The position numbers were made by a program, and so were the translations under genes. Of a stretch of DNA of 64,000 nucleotides, positions 59,060-64,000 are shown piece after piece. How positions within the stretch are numbered: the first letter of the stretch is position 1; each line of letters starts with the position of its first letter. The notes under the pieces are model-generated. The model searched no databases. It had not been told where the DNA came from and saw only the letters and a program-made list of their open reading frames with translations. The DNA is taken from contig NC_091272.1 in NCBI RefSeq assembly GCF_042100115.1, positions 3,224,001 through 3,288,000 of the forward strand, written 5' to 3'. Source of the stretch: Alternaria dauci (taxonomy: Eukaryota; Ascomycota; Dothideomycetes; Pleosporales; Pleosporaceae).

Positions 59060-62000
59060 CTAGGCCAACATACTCTGGAACTCGCCGCCTTCCCTAACCA
59101 TGTCTTCAGCCTTGCCCGCCTTGATCAACTTGCCTTTCCCGAGCACCACACAGTAGTCCGCCTCCTTGACTGCCTCTAGTCGATGCGCGATTGTAACCAC
59201 CGTGCTGCTCTTCATCTCCTCTCGCAGTACGCTTTGAATTCTCTGTGCCGTCTCGAAATCGATACTAGCCGTCGCCTCATCCATGATCAGTATCGGGCTC
59301 CTCCTCAACATGGCTCTAGCCAATCCGACAAGCTGTCGTTGGCCCTGCGAAAGGCCCTTGCCACCGCCCTCGATGGATGTCGTAAGATTCCAGCCGTATT
59401 GGTCACCGCCAATCTTTTGCAGCACAGATAGACAAGAAGCGTCAGAGTAGACAGACAGAGGATCCAGGTTCTTGCGCATGGTTCCTGGGAAGAGGACAGG
59501 CTCTTGGGCGAGGAAAGTAACACGACTGCGAAGGGCGTGTTTGTCCACCGTAGATATATCGATCCCATCAATCAGAATTCGCCCATTCTCGGCCGCAATG
59601 GTGGCGAGGAGGGAGAGGGCCAGAGTGGACTTCCCAGAACCCGTACGCCCAATTACTGCCGTGTTGGAACCTGCTGGGATTTTTAGGGTAATATTCTGAA
59701 GCGCAGGCTCAAGATTCTCTGCGTAGCGGATAGTCACATCGTCAAACTCAATGTCACCACTGTATGTGGGCCAATGTGCTGGCGGCTTGACAACGCCGGG
59801 TGCTTCCGTCTCAATGTCTAGAAGCTCAACCACACGCTCGACACTGGTAAAGTCCATCTCCAGCGTTCCGTAGATCCTACACATCCATTCTGTGTGAATA
59901 ACGAACTTGCCCGCGGTGATGAGCACAAACGCAGTGAGGCCGGGGCTTATATGTGTATAGACGGCGATGAGTGTCATAACGAACGTAGCACTAGCCGACA
60001 TGACACTGAAGCGAAGCGCAAGCCATGCTTGTAGCGACCAATAGAAATGGTCGTTCTTCTGGAAGTTGTCGACGACCTCAATCACGCGAGCCTGGAACCT
60101 TTGCTGTGCACTGAAAGCTCGTACAGTGGTAAGGCCTTCGAGAAGCGCACCAAAGTTGCTCATAAGTGGCGATAGCGATACCATCTGTCCCTGGTTAGTA
60201 ATTGAAACCTTGTAAAAGTTTGTATGACTCACCTCGAGTCGTCTCAAGCTCTGCGAGGTCGGCAGGAACCGGAAGAAGTAATAGATGAATCCACAACCAA
60301 GCAGCAGGCCGAAAGCCAGGAAAGTTGGGGTCGAAGACAATATGATGACGACGGCGCTCATCCAGCCTATCATCTGCCATGCGAACACAATAAAGGCATT
60401 GCTTAGTTCGCCATCGATGGTGTTCATGTCACTAGTCAATCGGTTCATCAACCTCCCTACTGGCGTGACGTCGTAGAATCGAAATGTGGCATGGGCAACA
60501 CGCTCAACAGTTTCCTTGAAGATGGTCTTGGCAGCGTGATACTAAACAGAGGTGTACAAAGTCAGTGTATGTCTTCCGCGTAGTTTGTACAGAGACACTT
60601 ACCCCTACCCCGAACATGATCAGATTCGTCCACCAAAAGAGTACGGCGGTCGTTAAGATGAACAGGAAAAAAGCCCAAAGCCAAGGAACCACGTCGTCTG
60701 CTGGCGGTGGCAGGAAGTCAAAGATACCCTTGTGTTCGCCCTCTTCGTAGCTTTCGGCCCAGGACTTGATGAACCAGGTCTGTGCAACGTCAAGCACACG
60801 GAATAACGCCATGATGAATATAGCAACAGACCACCATCGGAGAGTACCTGCTCTAATGTAGCGCCAATAGACGCTCCATTTGACACCTCCCTTCGCGCGG
60901 TGTTCATCTTCGATGAACTTGTCGGGCACAGCAGCTGCTTGTTCTTCCTCCCGTTTCTTCGCGTCCTCCTCTGACTCGGTTTCGTTTGTCTGAGTGCGCT
61001 TCAGCGCGATCGCATCTTCAACTTGACTTGGTTCGTGAATCGTAGCTCTGCCCTTCTCCAACTGAACCCATTGCTTCGCGAGGCCATGGCATAGTTCTGT
61101 TCGATGTGTAACAAGGATAGTCGTTCTACCTTCAAGCAACGGTCCAGCTAACAATTTATGGACGATAAACTCGGCCGTCTGATGGTCTAGAGCTGACAGC
61201 GGATCGTCAAGCAGTAGCACTTTTGCGCGGCTATAAACAGCTCGCGCCAGTGCCACGCGAGCCTTCTGGCCGCCAGACAACCCAATGCCATTCTCTCCGA
61301 TGTTCGACAAATCTCCATGCTTGAGCTCAGTCATGTCGGGTAACAGCGCACATGCTTCCAAGGTTTGTTTGTAGCGGCTCTCTTCATAAGGATATGAGAA
61401 GAGTATGTTGTCGCGTATGCTCATGCTTTGAAGCCAAGGGGTCTGCGCGCAGTAAGCAACTACCTGATCAGGGCGCACCAGCTCCCCAGCTGTTGTATCA
61501 AGCTCGCCAAGAAGAGCTTGTAGCAGCGCTGTCTTACCAGCGGCAACCTCGCCGTATATCATGGTGAGTCCAGCAGGAAAACATAGCGTGATGTCTTCGA
61601 GGACGTTGTGATCTACTCCAGGCCAGGCAAAAGATGCGTGATGGAGACTGAGATCAGCAGATCCTTCGGGTACAACATCCGTCTCTTCTTTGTCCGGCTC
61701 AGCCATGAATTCCTCAATACGGCTCATCGCGACGTATGCATTGAGACAAGTAGTGACAAGTTGCGGCAATGCCCGAAGGTACGATTCCAGAAGGTTGAAC
61801 AGATCGAACGCAGGAAATATCAGATCAATGCGCAAGTCGTGGCCTGCCAATTTGGTGAAGGCGTAGAAAGCAACCGCAGGAAACAATCCAGAACCAAATC
61901 GCAGAATGAATGCGAGCGATGTCGAAAAGACAATGTTAATGATGCGGAGATGCAACTCTTTTCGGCGAGACTCGAGTATTCCGTCCAGCCATGCGCTTTC

Positions 62001-63786
62001 CCAACCGTACCAGCGTAGGTGACGGATCGACTCTATGAATTGGCTCGTACGTTGCAATTTCTCATCGGTAGCCACTCTGCGTTTCTTCTCGAAGTGGACC
62101 TGAAAGCGAGCAATGATGACATTGAGTAATTGCGAAGCTGCTAGTGCCACGACACCGAGCAGACATGCCCAGCCCAGCATGCGCCAAATTAGGATAGTCG
62201 CGAAGATGGCACCAGCAGGCTTGGTGATGATATCGGAAAATTCCCAGAAGCGTTGCGCTATCTCGTACGCATCATTGCGCATCAAATTGAGAATCTTTCC
62301 CATCGATGCAGCGTCTTTCTCGTCATTGACCTGCACCTGGTCATTCTTCGTAAAGACCGATCGGACAGAAATGTTCAGACGTGCTAACCAGCTCTTGGGG
62401 GTTGTTTTGATCGCTCCATCATCAACATCACCCCTATTCTCGTCGTTCGTTGCGTGTGACTCATGGTTGCTGTGACCATTGGCCTGGTCTTCTTTGACTT
62501 GCTGTTTTGCCCCCAGGATCTTGCGATGCAATGTCTTCTCATAAAGCATCGTGATAAGCTCACCCCTACATCTCTCGTACGCTCGTCTCTGATACCATAG
62601 ATTGAATGTGTTCAACTGAGCAGATATCAGTCGCAAACCCAGGATAAAACAGGCGTAGGTAATTGTAGCGTGATTGTTCTTGTCTTCCAAGGAGGCGAGC
62701 ACTCGCTGCAAGAGTACTGGCGTGAGCAGAGCTGTTTTCGGTCAGATCCACATTAGAAAGCAGAGGGTTTCAGCTCTAGACTTACTCGCACACAATCGTA
62801 TTACGTTCAAGAAGGTGGTGCGTATCAAGTCCATGCCGTTTGCGACAAAGATTCTTTTCGTCACCGAACCCTGGAGCTTCCGGAATGCCTCGTGGAGTCG
62901 CGCATGCTTAAACTCCCAACCCAAATCCCAGATGTCCCCGTCCTCCATTTGGCGCGTCACACCTTTCTTGATCAGTGGCTCCATCCAAGACACCGTCATG
63001 TACTGCCAGGGAGTCAGGTTGTCTTCAGGAGTCCGAAGCCGCACTGTTGGGGTCTCAAAGGCAGGGCTAATGTCCTCTCTTGGTAGTGCAGGATCTCTAA
63101 GAGGCATGTTGAGTATCGTAACGATGCCCAGTATAGCGGCCGTGGGTGCGACGGCCAAGAGAATATGTTTAGCTAAGAACGTAGAAGGCCTGTGAGACAG
63201 TGAGACCAGCTGTTGCAGCAAGAGACCTGTGAAAAGAAGCAATAATGGCAAAGAAGCTTTTCTTGGGCGCTCCACAAGGATGATGGCCACTACAACGGCC
63301 TAAGACAATTGTTAGTCGACAACCACAGCTACACTAGACCTTACGTACCCATGCAATCGCTGGATAGATGGCTGTTGGCTGGCGGATGGGAAAGAAGACA
63401 TTGAGGATTTGGAATGTCAGGCCGATGGTAGCTAGGGCCAAGAGGGAAAATGTCGCAGCCACGGGTTGTTGGGTCGAAGGTGTTTCCGCCTCACTCGACT
63501 TCTCCTTTGCCTCGTGCACAAACGGTTTCGTCCATCTTGGCCAATACCCGTCGATGACCCGTAGTGAGTAGTTGATCAGTACTAGTGCGGCAAGTATAGC
63601 TGGTATGGTTGCAACAAAAGGCAGAGCACATGGCGTGAATTGTGCTGCTCTTGTGTCCTAGTGAGGTCAGCGGTAATCAAAGAAGCCATCTGAAGCTGTA
63701 CTGACCCAGATTCCATGGCAATGCGATATTGGTGGTAAATCAGCAGATGTTGGAGCCGAAGACAAGGGAATCTGGAAGGACGCCAT
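59060..63786 (-). CDS. MRP-type (ABCC) full-size ABC transporter
   Basis: Six exons, 63786-63706, 63657-63349, 63299-62786, 62731-60603, 60541-60233 and 60184-59060, encode 1488 residues. The N-terminal about 250 residues carry several membrane helices (TMD0-like), then TMD1. NBD1 has Walker A GEVAAGKTALL (about 694), signature LSGGQKARVAL (about 786) and Walker B VLLLDDPLSALD. TMD2 follows, then NBD2 with GRTGSGKSTL (about 1293), LSQGQRQLVGL (about 1392) and ILIMDEATASID. In NBD1 the residue after the Walker B Asp is Asp, not the catalytic Glu, as in MRPs. Such pumps move conjugates or toxins into vacuoles or out of the cell. The fifth intron (60185-60232, 48 bp) is frame-neutral and stop-free. 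Confidence 0.92.
60185..60232 (-). other. stop-free 48-bp intron inside the ABC transporter gene
   Basis: GTGAGT donor, a TACTAAC branch site and a GGACAG acceptor delimit 48 nt that divide by three without a stop. Removing it gives the conserved RRLEMVSLSPLMSNFG join; retaining it would insert 16 residues. Confidence 0.8.
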
Positions 63787-64000
63787 AATGCTTGCCTCTT
63801 ACGAATACGAGTCGACACCTATCTAGACAACAACTCCTTCCACCTAAGCTCCAGCCGATGAGGACTTGGTCGAGCAGTGGTGAGCATGTATACAGTGTCT
63901 TATGTGGTTTTCCTAGACATGAATGGCAAAGGTTCGCCAGCGAGGCGAGTGTCGGTGAAGGCTTCAAAGGCAACCGCAACGGAAGCGGCGACTGATTCCG

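Noticed and set aside
1..64000. tRNA, rRNA, CRISPR arrays, transposon terminal repeats or a secondary-metabolite cluster
   Set aside because: Looked for by eye: no B-box-like tRNA motif in context, no repeat arrays, no transposase or reverse-transcriptase motifs, no PKS/NRPS. tRNAscan and a repeat search would be decisive.

Overview
The window is nuclear DNA from a filamentous ascomycete, most likely a Dothideomycete of the order Pleosporales (the Pyrenophora/Alternaria/Bipolaris group). The grounds are many spliceosomal introns of about 45-85 bp with GT..AG ends and CTAAC/CTGAC branch sites, fungal gene families (AA9 LPMO with CBM1, fungal rhodopsin-domain protein, DUF6594, MDJ1, AKR1, SAP30, a BRO1-type protein), and monocistronic genes on both strands. 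The order-level call is inference from family content. I derived exon structures by hand from reading frames, splice sites and family alignment from memory; no search was run.

Layout. 1-3.7 kb: no convincing gene. 3.7-4.5 kb: AP-1/Yap-type bZIP factor. 6.65-8.5 kb: a small secreted cysteine protein and a lipocalin-like protein. 8.8-15.8 kb, minus strand: BRO1, the mitochondrial J-protein MDJ1 and a SAP30-type subunit of the Sin3/Rpd3 complex. 17.4-19.1 kb: DUF6697-like protein with two PPHLR motifs. 20.6-25.3 kb: AA9 LPMO-CBM1, an SDR and a seven-TM rhodopsin-domain protein. 26-29.6 kb: mitochondrial GABA-aminotransferase-like enzyme, NmrA-like protein and CoA-binding protein.

29.9-38.8 kb is an accessory-looking block: a large membrane protein carrying an in-frame stop at codon 13, an SDR, a DUF6594 membrane protein, a small unknown protein and a caspase-like protease with C-terminal membrane helices. 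The last three lie next to one another, and the caspase-like gene is divergent from the unknown one. This is the best candidate for an undescribed system here (membrane-anchored caspase-like signalling), but the link between the genes is inference from adjacency.

39-64 kb: secreted M28 aminopeptidase LAP1, a cysteine-motif protein of unknown function, an R3H-domain protein, an F-box-like protein, a HIT hydrolase, a STEEP1 homologue, a Cdc4-type myosin light chain, an MFS transporter with a long central loop, the mitochondrial ATPase AFG1, the palmitoyltransferase AKR1 and an MRP-type ABC transporter whose 5' end lies about 215 bp inside the window. Most of these are housekeeping genes. I found no tRNA, rRNA, CRISPR array or recognisable transposon.
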